This document shows, one piece after another, positions 50,350 through 62,325 of a stretch of DNA of 64,000 nucleotides. This DNA is from Gnetum montanum (Eukaryota; Streptophyta; Gnetopsida; Gnetales; Gnetaceae), in contig MNCI01035799.1 in the NCBI GenBank assembly GCA_015680685.1, forward strand, positions 163,157-227,156, read 5' to 3'. Each line of letters starts with the position of its first letter. The first letter of the stretch is position 1. The notes beneath the pieces are model-generated. The model worked only from the letters and a program-made list of their open reading frames with translations. It was not told the origin of the DNA and searched no databases. Both the position numbers and the translations under genes were made by a program.

Positions 50350-50705
50350 NNNNNNNNNNNNNNNNNNNNNNNNNNNNNNNNNNNNNNNNNNNNNNNNNNN
50401 NNNNNNNNNNNNNNNNNNNNNNNNNNNNNNNNNNNNNNNNNNNNNNNNNNNNNNNNNNNNNNNNNNNNNNNNNNNNNNNNNNNNNNNNNNNNNNNNNNNN
50501 NNNNNNNNNNNNNNNNNNNNNNNNNNNNNNNNNNNNNNNNNNNNNNNNNNNNNNNNNNNNNNNNNNNNNNNNNNNNNNNNNNNNNNNNNNNNNNNNNNNN
50601 NNNNNNNNNNNNNNNNNNNNNNNNNNNNNNNNNNNNNNNNNNNNNNNNNNNNNNNNNNNNNNNNNNNNNNNNNNNNNNNNNNNNNNNNNNNNNNNNNNNN
50701 NNNNN
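50350..50705. other. Assembly gap (356 N) in E2
   Basis: The gap is bounded by G-rich sequence (GGTGGGCGGG and GGGGGGGATG), at the place where E4 has an internal polypurine tract, so a hard-to-sequence G-run probably caused it. Confidence 0.99.
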
Positions 50706-51082
50706 GGGGGGGATGTGTTTTCATGGCAAACTTACACCAATTTTTTAAAATTTTCTATCACCTGAAGGGTATTACAAGGGTAAGAAGGTTAAAAACCTCA
50801 AGTGTTATAATGAAAAATCAATCATATGAATGCCAAAAACCTTAATTTTTTCATCCAAGAAACCATAACTTTTCCAATATGCCATACATAAGTAAAAAGA
50901 CACCAATCACGAAGGGTCAAAAATAAGATTAACACTTTTTGGGCATTTTTTTGAAGATTTTGTTAAACTCTGCAATCATATGAACCATAGAACTTAATGA
51001 AACTAAGGTCATGACTAATGTATAAACCTAGTAACGATGAATAAAAACACCTTAGTAACATCTGATCCTTGATTGATTATAG

Positions 51083-53740
51083 ATGGCCTTAAAAAGAGAA
51101 GCTCAAACAAGACCTTTGTAGGGAGCAACTAAATGCCCAAGATGAGGTAGAGGTGAACAAGGCGAGCATGTAGAGCATGAAGAACAGGAAGCTCAATCAT
51201 TCAGTATCTATCAAGAGGCTCCTATTGTAAGATAGTTGGTTCAAGGAGAGGCTATAAAACAACAAACCCCTGTGTAAGGACAACGCCCCACATTGTCCCC
51301 ACAATGCCTTGAAGCCATTCAAGAAAAATCCATGTTGACCATGGTCATCGTGGAGATGAACTTTGGCCTATTTATGGAGTTTTCTCTAGAGGTGGTTTGG
51401 ACGCAAATTCAGGAATTACCTCTATGGCCCATCCTTTTAGATAGTGGCAAATGGTACCTTGGTGAAACATACCAATTCTGGCATAATAAGGAAGAAGGTA
51501 CCACTATCAACATTTGTGGAGCTAATGTTTTGTTCTCAGTTAAAGCAATCACTGAAGCTCTTAATTTGCCAAATGAGGGGGCTAATTTAGCCCATCTATC
51601 CACAAGGTTTGACCTTGATACTAGGAAGCTGTGGTTGAGGCTGGCATATGGCAAGGATGAAAAAACATATAATGAATTGACTTTGGAAGAGAGGACCTAT
51701 TTCAAGATAGGGACATATCATCTCTTTCCCACCAAAGGGCTCAATAGAATCTCCATATATGCAGCCAAGGAAAGTGCCATACTAGTGGGTAAATACATGG
51801 CCAACATTCCTCAATTATACTACATAGAAATTTAGAAGTGGTTTGAAGAGAAGAAGGCAAGGAAGCCAACACTTTCAGTTCCTTGCCTAATCCAAAAGCT
51901 ATGCAAACGTGCTAGAATCTTGCGATACACAAATGACATCCCCATGAATGCTTAGAATGTCTCTTTCACTAAATTACTTACATTGGTAGCACCAAGAAAA
52001 GACGTTGGTGAGGAGTAAGAATTGAAGAAGGAGGTAAAACCAGAAAAAAAAGTGAAATAAGAGCTTGAACAGTACCATGAGACATAAGCTCTATTGCCTC
52101 CACCACCAGACTATAGGCCTATAATGACCCACTTATAGAAAATTACTCAAATGCTCAGTTGGGGAAGTAGAGAGGAGTCAAACCTCTTCAAAGTCCTTAA
52201 CGAGGTGCAACCCACGATTTTGGTCAATCCAAACAAAGGATAGATTTTGCTATAGTCAGGAGGAGAATCCCAATGGTCAAGAAAAATCTTTGGTAATGCT
52301 GCATTGTTTTAAGTGATGCTTGAAATAAGAGTTGGTGCCATGGTAGCGGTTATGAAGCATTAGGATGTGGTGGGCATAGCAAAAGTATTAATGGATCACA
52401 TCAAGAAATTATTTTATGTGCTTGTTGTGCCCCTAGTAGATTTGATTGGAACCAGAGGTGCGCAAATGCTTGCTAAAACTTCAATGACTTCTATGGTACA
52501 TGAGGATGTATTAGATCATTTTCTACAGATAGGACAAGTGATTACCATCTTGTTTAACATCCCTAGTGATGTCATTGTGGCATAATTAGACCTCATCATC
52601 GCCAAAGTGAAGTTGGTCATGGTTGAGACCAGGGCAGATCATCTGGAAGTTGAAGTGCATCCTTGGCAATAGGAACTGGTCACCCTGAGAGTTGAAAGAT
52701 GACATTTTGTCCAGTTCATTGCACCTAACCAATTATGTTAATTTAGAATAGAGTTGTTGGAAAAATTTCTCGAAGAGAAAAAAGGAACCAAGTAGGAAAA
52801 GGAGAAGGTAGTTTGGAATTCCTTCATTGCAGAAGTGCAAACACATGCTCATAAGAAGACATTGACCATCGCCCAAGAAGAGAATAAACAACTTGTTGTT
52901 GAAAATTCAAGGTTGACCACCATAGAAAAACAAAAAAATGTTCTAAAAGATAATGTTCATCAATTGAGAGAACAACTAATGAGGGTCAACCAAGATATTA
53001 GCAAATTGACCAGAGAGAATAGAATCCTCTCGATGAAGGAGGTCTGCATCATTCGACAAAAGTTTGTAATCAAAGTAAGCGCATGGTAGAATGAGGCCAA
53101 AAGGTACAAGAAGTTGAAAGAACACTTCTGGGACCAAGTAGGCATGTACAAGTAAATCAATGAAAAGGAAATCCAGATGGCCAAAGCTCGCATTGGATCC
53201 ATGTTAACGTAAAATCATGACTAGCAGCCTATCTTGGACAGTTATGCCTTGGTCTAGTAAGTAGAAGTGAAGAATAAAGACCTACAGATCGAAGATTTAA
53301 AGGAATACATGGCATTGGCTAACCTTAGATATGCCAACCTTGCCATGTTAACAACATGTTGGTGAAGAAATGAATTGGAGTAGTAGGTAGCAACCACCTA
53401 CGTGTTATATGAGAAAGAGTTTACGGACAGAAAAGCTAGTTTGCATAAACTTCATGTAGCAAAGTTAGAACTTGACATGATCAAAGCTCGCTACCATGGA
53501 CAAAAGGATGTTGCCTCAGACCTAGCTTGGAGATTAATAGACCATCATGAGTTGAAAGGAAAGGCCAAGGCCTTTGAGGAAGAACGACGATAGTTTGCAG
53601 CTTGGTACGTGAAGGCCAAAAAAATGTTCCTGCAGCTACCATGCCCTTGGGATGTATTGGTGCTAGCAAACATTGACTTTGAGAACTACATGAGCTTCCT
53701 ATTTTTTGTGTCGTGTAATGTTGTATCCACATTTTTGTAA
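51083..53740 (+). pseudogene. E2 ORF2 in env-like position, 886 codons in one frame
   Basis: From ATG 51083 to TAA 53738-53740 a single frame stays aligned over 886 codons with no frameshift, broken by about 28 nonsense codons that look like C-to-T changes of Gln or Arg codons. Residues about 71-251 form a conserved globular part (GKWYLGETYQFW, INICGANVLFSVKAITEAL, TYFKIGTYHLFP) that recalls the plant retroelement proteins annotated as putative plant transposon protein. Residues about 585-668 are a heptad-type coiled coil (ENKQLVVENSRL, LREQLMRVNQDISKLTREN). No protease, RT or integrase motif and no clear membrane segment. E5 carries a homologue with YLGETYLF and IKEALGLLNE. Function unknown; the position equals that of the env-like ORF of Athila elements. 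Confidence 0.8.
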
Positions 53741-53886
53741 AAACACCACAATAGCATGTAAGAGTCTATTTTTTTATTTGATTGTTTGAGTCAGTCAATA
53801 ATTCCATACCTTCTCAATATTTTATAAAGAACTCATTCCTCATTTTCTTTAACTTGAGGACAAGTTTTGATTTAGTCATGTGGGTA

Positions 53887-54752
53887 AGATGAGTCATGAT
53901 TTGGTTAAATCTAATATCGAAGTCTTGATATCGAATACTTGATATTGGATCCTAAGAAACGATGTTAGATATATGATATTGTCTCATTTGTGCTAGCTTA
54001 TAAATACAACACATGGGTGCATAGTTGGGACATAGTTTTAGTCTTAGTTTTTAGTTAGTTTCTTTGTAGATGATTTTCAGTCCTGTTATTTTCCAATGCA
54101 TGCTCGTAGTGTGATGTTTGTAATTGTATGACATCCTTATACAAGTGTGATGTACTTGAACATGTTACATGATGGAAATAAAGATCGAGATTACTTCCAT
54201 CATTGCAACATCCACTTAGATTATTATTACTTTTAATTATTTAATTTTTTCTTATTTTTCTTAATTAATGTTTTCATTTATTACCCTTTATGATTCTTGT
54301 CATTAATTGGAATGAGTATGGCTAATCACAAGTGCTTAAGTATAATTACTTGGTAACCTAGCAGTGTATTATTTGGTGAGCCTAGTGATGTACGCTTGGT
54401 AATTCTAGTGGTAGTCTCACGAAGTCCAAGGCATGTGCGGATGATTAAGAATGGATACTCATAGCACGTAGGTTAGTTTAGGCTTTAATTTCCATTGGTA
54501 CTTAGCTTAATCAATTAATATTTTTATTATCATTAGGAGCAACTTAGGATTAGAAAACAACATCATATGCCTCACTTTGGACTAAACCATACATGACAAA
54601 GCTACCACTAGTCTAAGTGGGAAGATAATGAACTACGATTAAAGCATAACAATTTAGATGCACAACTAGTTGCATCCACGAAATTCAACTAGATTATGCA
54701 TGAATGCTTGTGATTCATATGGTTGGGGATTGGGGTACCTTGCCGCTCATGA
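53887..54752 (+). repeat. E2 3' LTR
   Basis: Start mutated from TGATGAG to AGATGAG; ends GCTCATGA. Last GATATT at 53975 is 24 bp before TATAAATA (53999). Preceded by the weak purine tract GTGGGTAAG. Confidence 0.9.
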
Positions 54753-56480
54753 CTTTCGAAATGTCAAAAATTTCTGGAATTAATTGTTAACTTCCACTAG
54801 TCTTTTGAGCACATTATCATGCTATGTGACTCTCATTCCCTTTGATTCAATTCTTGTAGATATTTGGATGTCTGCCATGGTAGCAAAGTTAGGGATAGGT
54901 GCTATAGAAATATTCACTACTTTGAGGATATGATTTACCACCATCTCAATAGCTATTTCTTGTCCCTTATATGGGATGATAACCACTATTGCATCTTCTC
55001 ATTCTTCCAATGCCACTGAGAGGGTTGCAATATTATTCAAAATATCTGGAACTTATTCTGATGCTACTGCAACTACTCTCATGGTAGGATTAACACACAA
55101 TGGCTTGACTTCTATATATTGAGAATAGATTAGTGATGTTATCCTAAGATGAGTTGATGAGCCTTATGATCTTATTTAAGTGGCTTATGGTCAGTTGATG
55201 GCTCATTGCTAGGCCCATGTTGCTATTATTCTCTTCACTATCTTTGGCATTCCTCTACATATATAATGTCTTTTGTTGTTAGTGGTGGTGATGGTGATGT
55301 ATTTTTTTGAAGTTTCAAAGGTGATTTGTCCTTTATGATTTTTTGTCATGATGTAGTTGAGGTCCTCTAGATTATATCATTAGATTAGTGAGTGATTCCT
55401 CTCTTTTGTAGAGTTTTTAGATTAAGAATGGTAAGTGTAGTGTTTTCCTAGCCATTTTTATTTTCTTTGAAATTTTTCTTGATTTCTAAAAAGATCAACT
55501 AGGGTAGGCTTATAGAAAAATTTCTGTTAAGAGCCATGCATGCCTTAGTAAAAAGGGATGTCATGTTATTAGATTGTACTATAGAATTGAGATGATACAC
55601 CACCATCTTAAAGTAGATATGCTTTGTCTTTATTAGGGCAGTGTACTCTTTGAGATAAATGTCATAACATAGTTGGATCCATTACTTTTTGATTTTTGCA
55701 TCAGACTATGTAAACACCTCTATAAGCTTTGGACATTCATTAAGCAATCCCAAGGCCTCTTTAATGGCCTCCATTAAGTAGGAAATGATAATATCTTTAA
55801 TCTTCACTATGGTATCTCCTTGGTGATTATTTTAGAATAGGTATGTTTCACCAAGGTATCATTCCTTACTACTAGAAATTGTAGGACAAAGTGAGGAAGT
55901 TTACAATTGTGCCTTAACCTCTTGGGATGTGAAATTTAAGAATAGTCCAAGTTGGGTTCTTGGAGAACTAAACTTTGGATTTTATTTCTTTTGAATGGTT
56001 CTAAGCAAGCCTTAGTGAGAGTGACTTCAAGGAGTAACTTAGATCTAGGTACTTCATCTTGCCTAGACTACATTGTTTCCTTATTGTAGATTTGATAAAT
56101 AGATTCCACCTCCAATTCTTCTTTGAGTGGGCTAGTTGCATGTCTGGTCTTGATCACTTGCTCTACTTATTATTGCTATTGTTCTCGTCCTCTCCTTGGG
56201 TGTTTCTTTCTTAGTTGCAATGGTCCTTCCACTTGGGAGTCTCATTTTGTTACCATTTACAATCACATGGACAATCATTGATTAGTCTTTGGAAGCTTAA
56301 ATATAAGTGTTGGTATCCTTTGATCATTCTTTAGTTATATTATTTCCTAAAAATTATGGAATTATTATACTTAAGTGATTACAATTTGTGATTTCAAGGT
56401 TTAAGGTTTCTAAGCATTGTTAATTTTTCCTTATTTTTATAATTTTAATCCTTTAACTACCTTTGTTACTAATAGTGAGA
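54753..56480 (-). pseudogene. E5 ORF2, N-terminal half
   Basis: The minus strand near 55870-55780 encodes YLGETYLF then NNHQGDTIVKI and AIKEALGLLNE, clearly homologous to YLGETYQFW and AITEALNLPNE of E2 ORF2. Further on, QEIAIEMVVNHILKVVNISI (about 54950) matches VGIAKVLMDHIKKLFYVLVV of E2. Stops and frameshifts are frequent. The upstream limit is approximate. Confidence 0.75.
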
Positions 56481-56689
56481 TGTTGAAAAAGATTTAGAAT
56501 TCCTAATCTTAGTGCCCTTGTGATGTAAAGCTTAACTTTGGAAGCTCATAAGATTGAAATTGACTTGAATTGGATGTATAAATTGCTAGATATTCTACTT
56601 AAAGTGTTATGTTCTATTGGAATGGCAAAAACTCCTCTATCTTTTTTGGGTAAAAATGGTAAAAATCAGCTAGGTGTTATGCATGTTTA

Positions 56690-56790
56690 TATTATTTTTC
56701 AACTGTGTCAATGTTGATGCATTAGCATAGCCAACTACATTAATGTGACCTTTTTAAAATATTTTTCTTTGAGTTTTAGGCTTGTTTTTG
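56690..56790 (-). promoter_or_regulatory. E5 internal promoter-like module
   Basis: The minus strand reads ATTAATGTAGTTGGC, GCTAATGCATCAACATTGAC and then AATATAAACATG. The E5 LTR U3 has ATTAGTTAACTACATTGATG, GTTAATGCATCA and TATATAAATA. The shared motifs differ from the GATATC type but stand in the same two places, upstream of ORF2 and in U3. Confidence 0.4.
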
Positions 56791-57693
56791 CAGGGTTTGA
56801 AGTAATATGAAAGTTGAAGGAGAGCTAGAGAAAAGGTTTAGACATGAGGAAAGCATAGGTAAGGTTTAGTTAAAGGTTCATTGATTTATGGAAGCATGAA
56901 TAATATGGATTAGAATTTAATAGAAGATTTTCATGAGAAGATGGATAAAAAATAATGATACGTTAATCTTAGATTTGTAGTTGAATGTTTTGAACATGTA
57001 GAGATGGTATATACAAGTGGATCATCCCCAAAGTTGGCTCATGCTGTTAAGTCTCTTGTATAAGAATTTTAAAATGTATTCATAGGCATGTTGGAAATTG
57101 AATATCAATCAAGTTTATAGACCACACCCACATAACTGTTACCATAAGAACCATGCACTATACTAAAAAAAACCATCAAGAATGTAGCCATATGTAATAA
57201 TGAAGTGAGAAATGAACAAGAATGGATTACAGAGATAGGGACATGAGATGCTTTATCATGTTTAAAATAGGTCCTTGTATCAAATGTAATTAAAATAACC
57301 ATCATAACTATCTATCCAAGTTGTAGACCAAGTTCATACCTTTACCAGTGACATCACATTGGCTCATCCTAAACTTACAATCATAAGACTAGCAGAGTCA
57401 TATGAAAACATCACTACTCAACAAAAGAAAATTAAAAATATTTTTTAATTAATTAACTACTTAAATATTATAATTTGAGGAAACTTAACCATTAGTTATA
57501 GATATTTCTTCAGGCTTTGGTAACATGTCTTTCCAATCCCATAGTCAATGCTAATCCCATTAGAGAAGTATCTTTAGGAATGAATAAGATTTCTTTTTAG
57601 TCACATAATGAGACTAGTCCAAGAAACCTTTGGGATTTATGGAAGTAGCTTACCTTTAGGAATTATTAATATGTCTTTCTAGTGATACCCTAA

Positions 57694-58565
57694 TGATGAA
57701 CCATGATTTTTCAGGCTCTGATATCAGACCTACGATATCAGATCCATGATATCGGGTACACGATATTGCGACCTAGTTAACAATATCGAATACATGATAT
57801 CGTGGTTCCTGTGTAAGCCTATAAATACCACCTTTGGGGTCATGTTTTTTGTATTAGAGTAAGTGTAAAAGTAGAGTCTTTTTATTCATTTTTAGTTCCT
57901 CTCAACTCTTTTCCCAGTGTATGCCTGCAATGTGATGATTGTAATTGTACAGAACCTTTATTCGAGTGTGAGGTACTTGGACATGCACATGAACGACAAT
58001 ATAGATCGAGATTACTTCATCATTACAGCATTCACCTAGTTTTAATTGCTTACTATTATTGTTATTTATTGTTTTCTTAATTAATGTTTCTTACCCTTCA
58101 TTTACTATCCCTATTATAAAACGCAGAATGAGTACGACTTAATTAAGAGCATTTAAGTGTGACTACTTGGCAACCTAGTAGAATATCTAGGAGCGCTCAA
58201 GTAATATATGCTTGGTAATCCCAGAAGTAGTACACAATGTCTAAGATGTGTATGGATGATTAAGGACGAATGCTCATCACACTTAGGCTAGCTTAGATTC
58301 TCTTCTCCCATTCCTTCTTAGGTTAATTAAAGTTATTTTCCATTGTCTTTAGGAGTAGCACTAGTTTAGGACCACATCACACACCTCACTCTAGACTAAA
58401 CCATATGTGACAAAGCAAATACTAGTCTAGGTGTGAAGACAGCGAACTGCAATCAACGTGTAACTATCTAGATACCAGAACTAGCCCATCTACGAAGTTT
58501 GACCAGATCATGCATGAATGCTCGTATTCGTATGGTTGAGTGTAGAGGTACCTAGCCACTCATCA
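57694..58565 (+). repeat. E3 5' LTR
   Basis: Starts TGATGAAC, ends ACTCATCA. U3 GATATC/GATATT/AATATC motifs at 57720, 57734, 57748, 57762, 57782 and 57796 (mostly 14-bp steps), then TATAAATA at 57820, 24 bp after the last. Confidence 0.92.
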
Positions 58566-58587
58566 TTGGCGCTATTGCTATGGACGG
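58566..58587 (+). other. E3 primer-binding site, decayed tRNA-Asp type
   Basis: TTGGCGCTATTGCTATGGACGG directly after the LTR. Confidence 0.7.
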
Positions 58588-58698
58588 TGCTAGTTATTTA
58601 GATTAGTTATATTTTACAATATTGCTATAAAAAAGTATTCAAGATATATCTATTAGAAAAGAAATTAATTTCAATTAAGTCACACATGGTTCACAACA

Positions 58699-59229
58699 AT
58701 GTCTCTCTCATAATACTATGACAACGCAACAACTAGTAAGGTAATTCATTAGAGAACCAACATATTATATGATGATGAAGACAAAGTTTGGGGTACTGAA
58801 TCTTATGCAGGGGTCTCCTATGTACATAAACAAATACAACATTGTTCCAACTTACAAACTCATAATCTACCTAGTGACGATGAACCCCTGCTGGCCACTA
58901 AGAGTCTAATGCATATATAAGAGGCTGCTCAAATATCCCACAGATATCGTAAGGAAAGCTGTCTACCTAGGCTTGATTTAAACAACTTTTCCAAATTTTC
59001 AGGAGGCTATGATTTCGATTTGCAACATCATTTACAAGCCTTCCATGATGCCTGTGTATGGAACAGTATTGATAATGGGTGGAAAAAACTTAAGCTCTTT
59101 CCTACGACCCTCATTGGCCAAGAAAAAGTATGGTACAGGTCCTTAAAACAAAAATCAATTTGACATTGGCCAACCATGGTAGAACTCTTCATTCAAAGAT
59201 ATCGAACCTATGTAGGAGTGTTAGCCAGG
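58699..59229 (+). pseudogene. gag: E3 gag, 5' part, degenerate
   Basis: ATG at 58699. Contains LATKSLMHI, LPRLDLNNFSKFSGGYDFDL, HHLQAFHDACVWNSIDNGW, KKLKLFPTTLIGQEKVWYRS with stops, homologous to E4 gag. Truncated by insertion of E4. Confidence 0.82.
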
Positions 59230-60214
59230 TGATGAGATGTGATTTGCATAGGCCGCGATATTGCGTACACCATATCGAGTCCGCCACGATATCGCATCCC
59301 CCGAGATATCGCATACACGATATCGCAGTCCGTCGCCATATCTATAAATAAGATGCGGCTCTCCCTTGTTCGGGATCCCAGTTTTAGAGTAGCGAAGCTC
59401 TGGCAGTTTGATCCCTCTAGAGTTAGAATTTTTCCCGTGTCTGCCCGAAGTGTGGTGAATGTAATTGTATGGTGTCTTTATTCGAGTGTGCTGTACTTGG
59501 ACACGCACATGACCGGCAATAAAAATCGAGATTACTTCATCATTGCAGCATTCACTTAGTTTATTTATTTGTTATTTATTTAATGTTATTTATTGCTTTC
59601 GTAGCGCGGTGTGAGTACGACTTGATTACGAGCATCTACGGATGTGTACGGCTAGTCAAGGAATCGGTTACTCATTGCGATTAGTCTCTCACCCTTAAAG
59701 TCCTAGAAGCAGAACGATGACGACTTGGTTACGAGCATTTAAGTGTGACTGCTTGGTAGCCCAGTGGCGTATCCAAGATCTACGCTTGGTAACCTAGTGG
59801 CATATTTGGGATCTGCGCTTGGTAATCCCAGTGGTGTACCTCGGAGCTATGCTTGGTAGTCCCAGTGGTAGTCATGCACGAAGTCCAAGATGTGTACGGT
59901 TGATCAAGGAATCGGTTGCTCGTCGCACTTAGGCTAGATTAGATTTTCTTACCCTTTTCCTCTTAGCTTAGATTTGTTAATATTATTTTCCACTGCCATC
60001 AGGAGTAGCGTTAGAATTAGAACACATCATACACCTCATCTAGACTAAACCATACGTGACATATGCAAAACTAGTCTAGATGGGAAGACAGCGAACTGCG
60101 ACCTAAGGCTAACTATCTAGGTGCCACAACTAGTCCATCTGCGGAGTTCGACCGGATCGCGCGTGCGACGCTCGTTTCGTATGGTTGAGTGTAGGGGTAC
60201 CTCGCCACTCATCA
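59230..60214 (+). repeat. E4 5' LTR
   Basis: Starts TGATGAGA, ends ACTCATCA. U3 palindromes at 59257, 59271, 59288, 59305, 59319 and 59337 (steps 14, 17, 17, 14, 18), then TATAAATA at 59343, which is 24 bp after the GATATC at 59319. An AATAAAAA block, a possible polyadenylation signal, is near 59518. CpG-rich compared with older copies. Confidence 0.93.
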
Positions 60215-60234
60215 TTGGCGCCGTTGCCGGGGAT
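60215..60234 (+). other. E4 primer-binding site for tRNA-Asp, perfect
   Basis: TTGGCGCCGTTGCCGGGGAT: from the second base it is fully complementary to the last 19 nt of plant tRNA-Asp(GTC) including CCA. Confidence 0.88.
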
Positions 60235-60345
60235 GGTGCTAGTTATCTAGATTAGTTATATCATACAAGGTCGCTGTAAAGAACTTAACGATATATCTTT
60301 CAGAAAATAATAATTATAAAAAGTCACATAAATTCACACACAACA

Positions 60346-62325
60346 ATGCCTCTCCTACAAGATGATAATAACGCCACACTTAGTGAGGAAGTTCATTGGA
60401 GAACCAACGAACTATATAACGGTGAAGATTGGAGTACGCAACCTGAAGTGGGAGTTTTCTATAAGAATGAATAAAAACAACGTCATCATAATGCACGGAA
60501 GCCTAACTTACCCGATGACGATGAACCCCCACTGGCCACTACAAGATTAATGCAAATACAAGAGGCCATTCGAATCTCACGTAGGAATCGTAAAGAGAGC
60601 CGTCTACCCAGGCTTGATCTAATTAACTTTCCCAAATTTTCAGGAGGCTATGACTTAGATCCGCATCAACATTTACTAGCCTTCTACGATGCCTGCACAT
60701 GGAATAACATTGATAACAGTTGGCAAAAACTGAAGCTCTTTCCTATGACACTCGTTGACCAAGCTAAAGTATGGTATAGATCGTTAAAACCAAATTCAAT
60801 ACGACGCTGGTCAACAATGGTAGAAGTCTTTAACGAAAAATATCAAACCTACGCAAGAGTGTCAGCCTTGAGGAAACAAATCCAAGGATGGAAACAAGAA
60901 AAACATGAACCCTTGGACATGGCCTTAGAAAGATATTATGCATTGTTAAACAACTGTCCAGGCCATGGGTTTTCCGAGGAAAGGCTAATGTACCACATCA
61001 TTGATGGGCTACGTAATGAAACTAGAGAGACCTTAGGAACATATGCCCGAGGTCAACTATACAACCTATGAACCCATCAAATCCAAGAGCTTATTAAGCA
61101 GGTAGCAAAAGAAGAAGGAGAATTAGCTAGATGGGAGAGTGTTGAAAAACATCAACGGGACCAAAATATTAACTCAACAAAGGTCCATGAGCATAACAAG
61201 GAGAGATCAACAAATCTCAAGGTGGAAACATCATTTTTGCCAATACAACAATCATTAGAAGAAGCCGAGGAAAAGATCAATAAGATGTTGGAATGGATGA
61301 ATCAAAAGTGTGGAGAATATATCAACATCATTGGGGATAGAGTTTTGACAACCCAAGAAGTAGGACAAAATAATAGACATTTGGAAAGAAGGAATGAAGG
61401 GACTAAGCGCTCAACTGCCAATCATACATATGAATGCAACATATGCTTGTACAATCAACCCAAGGGCCAATGCCCAATATTTTTACATCTACATGAGCAT
61501 TGGGGAAACACATTACATCCAGAGTTCGTACAGAGATACTATGTTCGACCATAGTGGCAACAATCCCAGTCGTGGGGGAAACCACCCTTAGATTGGAGGC
61601 ACCCTTCACATTTTCCGAACTCAAATTCTTACCATGTTCAACATCCTGTTTCTTCATTCAGGCCACCATACTCTATCTCACCACAATACCATTCTCCACA
61701 ATACAATCAACCCATACCTCCAACACAACCACCACCTTGTGCACCTTACGTCCCTCCTAACTTTTAACATTCTTATCCTTTCCCTCCTTCCATAGTGCCA
61801 CCAACTGCTTCTAAGGTGTTTGTACCACTGCAACCCACGAACAACACTTGTGCTACTGCTACTAATAGTAGTGAAGAGCCTCCTTAACATCAAAGGTGTC
61901 CTTTCTTTAAACACGGCCGTAGGAAGGGACAACATAACTCTGAGGCCACTGCATCTTCCAACTTAGCACAAGTCCAACAATGTGGTGCATCCTTGCCTTC
62001 GAACACAGCACCTCATGTAACTTCATCAAGGCCACCAACTTACACTTGAACAACTATAAGGCCCAATGAACACAACCATGGGAGGCATCAGCCCAATCCT
62101 TGCATACCATCTAACGGTCCTAAAAATCATAGTGGGTCAACTCGTTATCCGGGAACTACATCGTATGAAGTGCCCTACTGTGTTTATTATAAAGTGTGTG
62201 AAATCCAAGGTGATAAGTATGGACCAGCTTCAATATTTCCAATATGCAAGGATCCTCATTTCCCATTTATTAATCCTCGCCATACTCAACTATTTAGTTA
62301 TGGGGGATACCCCCCATTTCAATGA
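60346..62325 (+). pseudogene. gag: E4 gag, single frame with six nonsense codons
   Basis: From ATG 60346 to TGA 62323-62325 (660 codons) the frame is never shifted. It is interrupted by stops at 60472, 61069, 61552, 61765, 61885 and 62047, each of a kind made by C-to-T change in a Gln or Arg codon. The core holds FPKFSGGYDLDPHQHLLAF, WQKLKLFPMTLVDQAKVWYR, NCPGHGFSEERL and RNETRETLGTYARGQLY. A zinc-knuckle-like CNICLYNQPKGQCP lies at about 61437, then a Gln/Pro-rich tail, a second Cys-rich segment near 62170-62250 (CVYYKVC) and the end FSYGGYPPFQ. E1 gag is homologous up to the Gln/Pro-rich tail, where E1 leads into protease. Confidence 0.88.

Larger units (their letters stand above)
45214..54752 (+). 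mobile_element. E2: complete pol-less element of the E1 family, TSD CTTTC
   Basis: LTRs 45214-46096 and 53887-54752 (roughly 88-90% alike by eye) with identical 5-bp flanks CTTTC at 45209-45213 and 54753-54757. Internal order: decayed tRNA-Asp primer site, gag (to 48723), spacer, internal promoter-like module (50101-50159), N-gap, and ORF2 (51083-53740). No protease, RT or integrase motif is present between gag and ORF2, although the gap (356 N) hides a little. It must have depended on proteins from a pol-bearing relative such as E1. Confidence 0.9.
42987..57693 (-). mobile_element. E5: old divergent copy of the E1 family, split by E2
   Basis: 3' LTR at 42987-43831, C-terminal half of ORF2 at about 45213-43870, N-terminal half of ORF2 at about 56480-54753, an internal promoter-like module at about 56690-56790 and spacer up to 57693, where E3 is inserted. 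The gag end and 5' LTR would lie beyond E3/E4, outside the window. The E2 insertion (duplication CTTTC) explains the break. Left flank GTGGT (42982-42986) has no partner in the window. Confidence 0.78.
57694..59229 (+). mobile_element. E3: 5' part of another family copy, interrupted by E4
   Basis: LTR 57694-58565, primer site, and gag start up to 59229, where E4 begins inside the gag sequence GTGTTAGCC. The rest of E3 should lie beyond E4, outside the window. Left flank of E3 is CCTAA (57689-57693). Confidence 0.85.

Noticed and set aside
50293-50845. ORFs of 130-169 codons across the gap
   Set aside because: They consist mainly of N.
52960-53202. Minus-strand ORF in E2 ORF2 region
   Set aside because: Shadow of the plus-strand coiled-coil frame.
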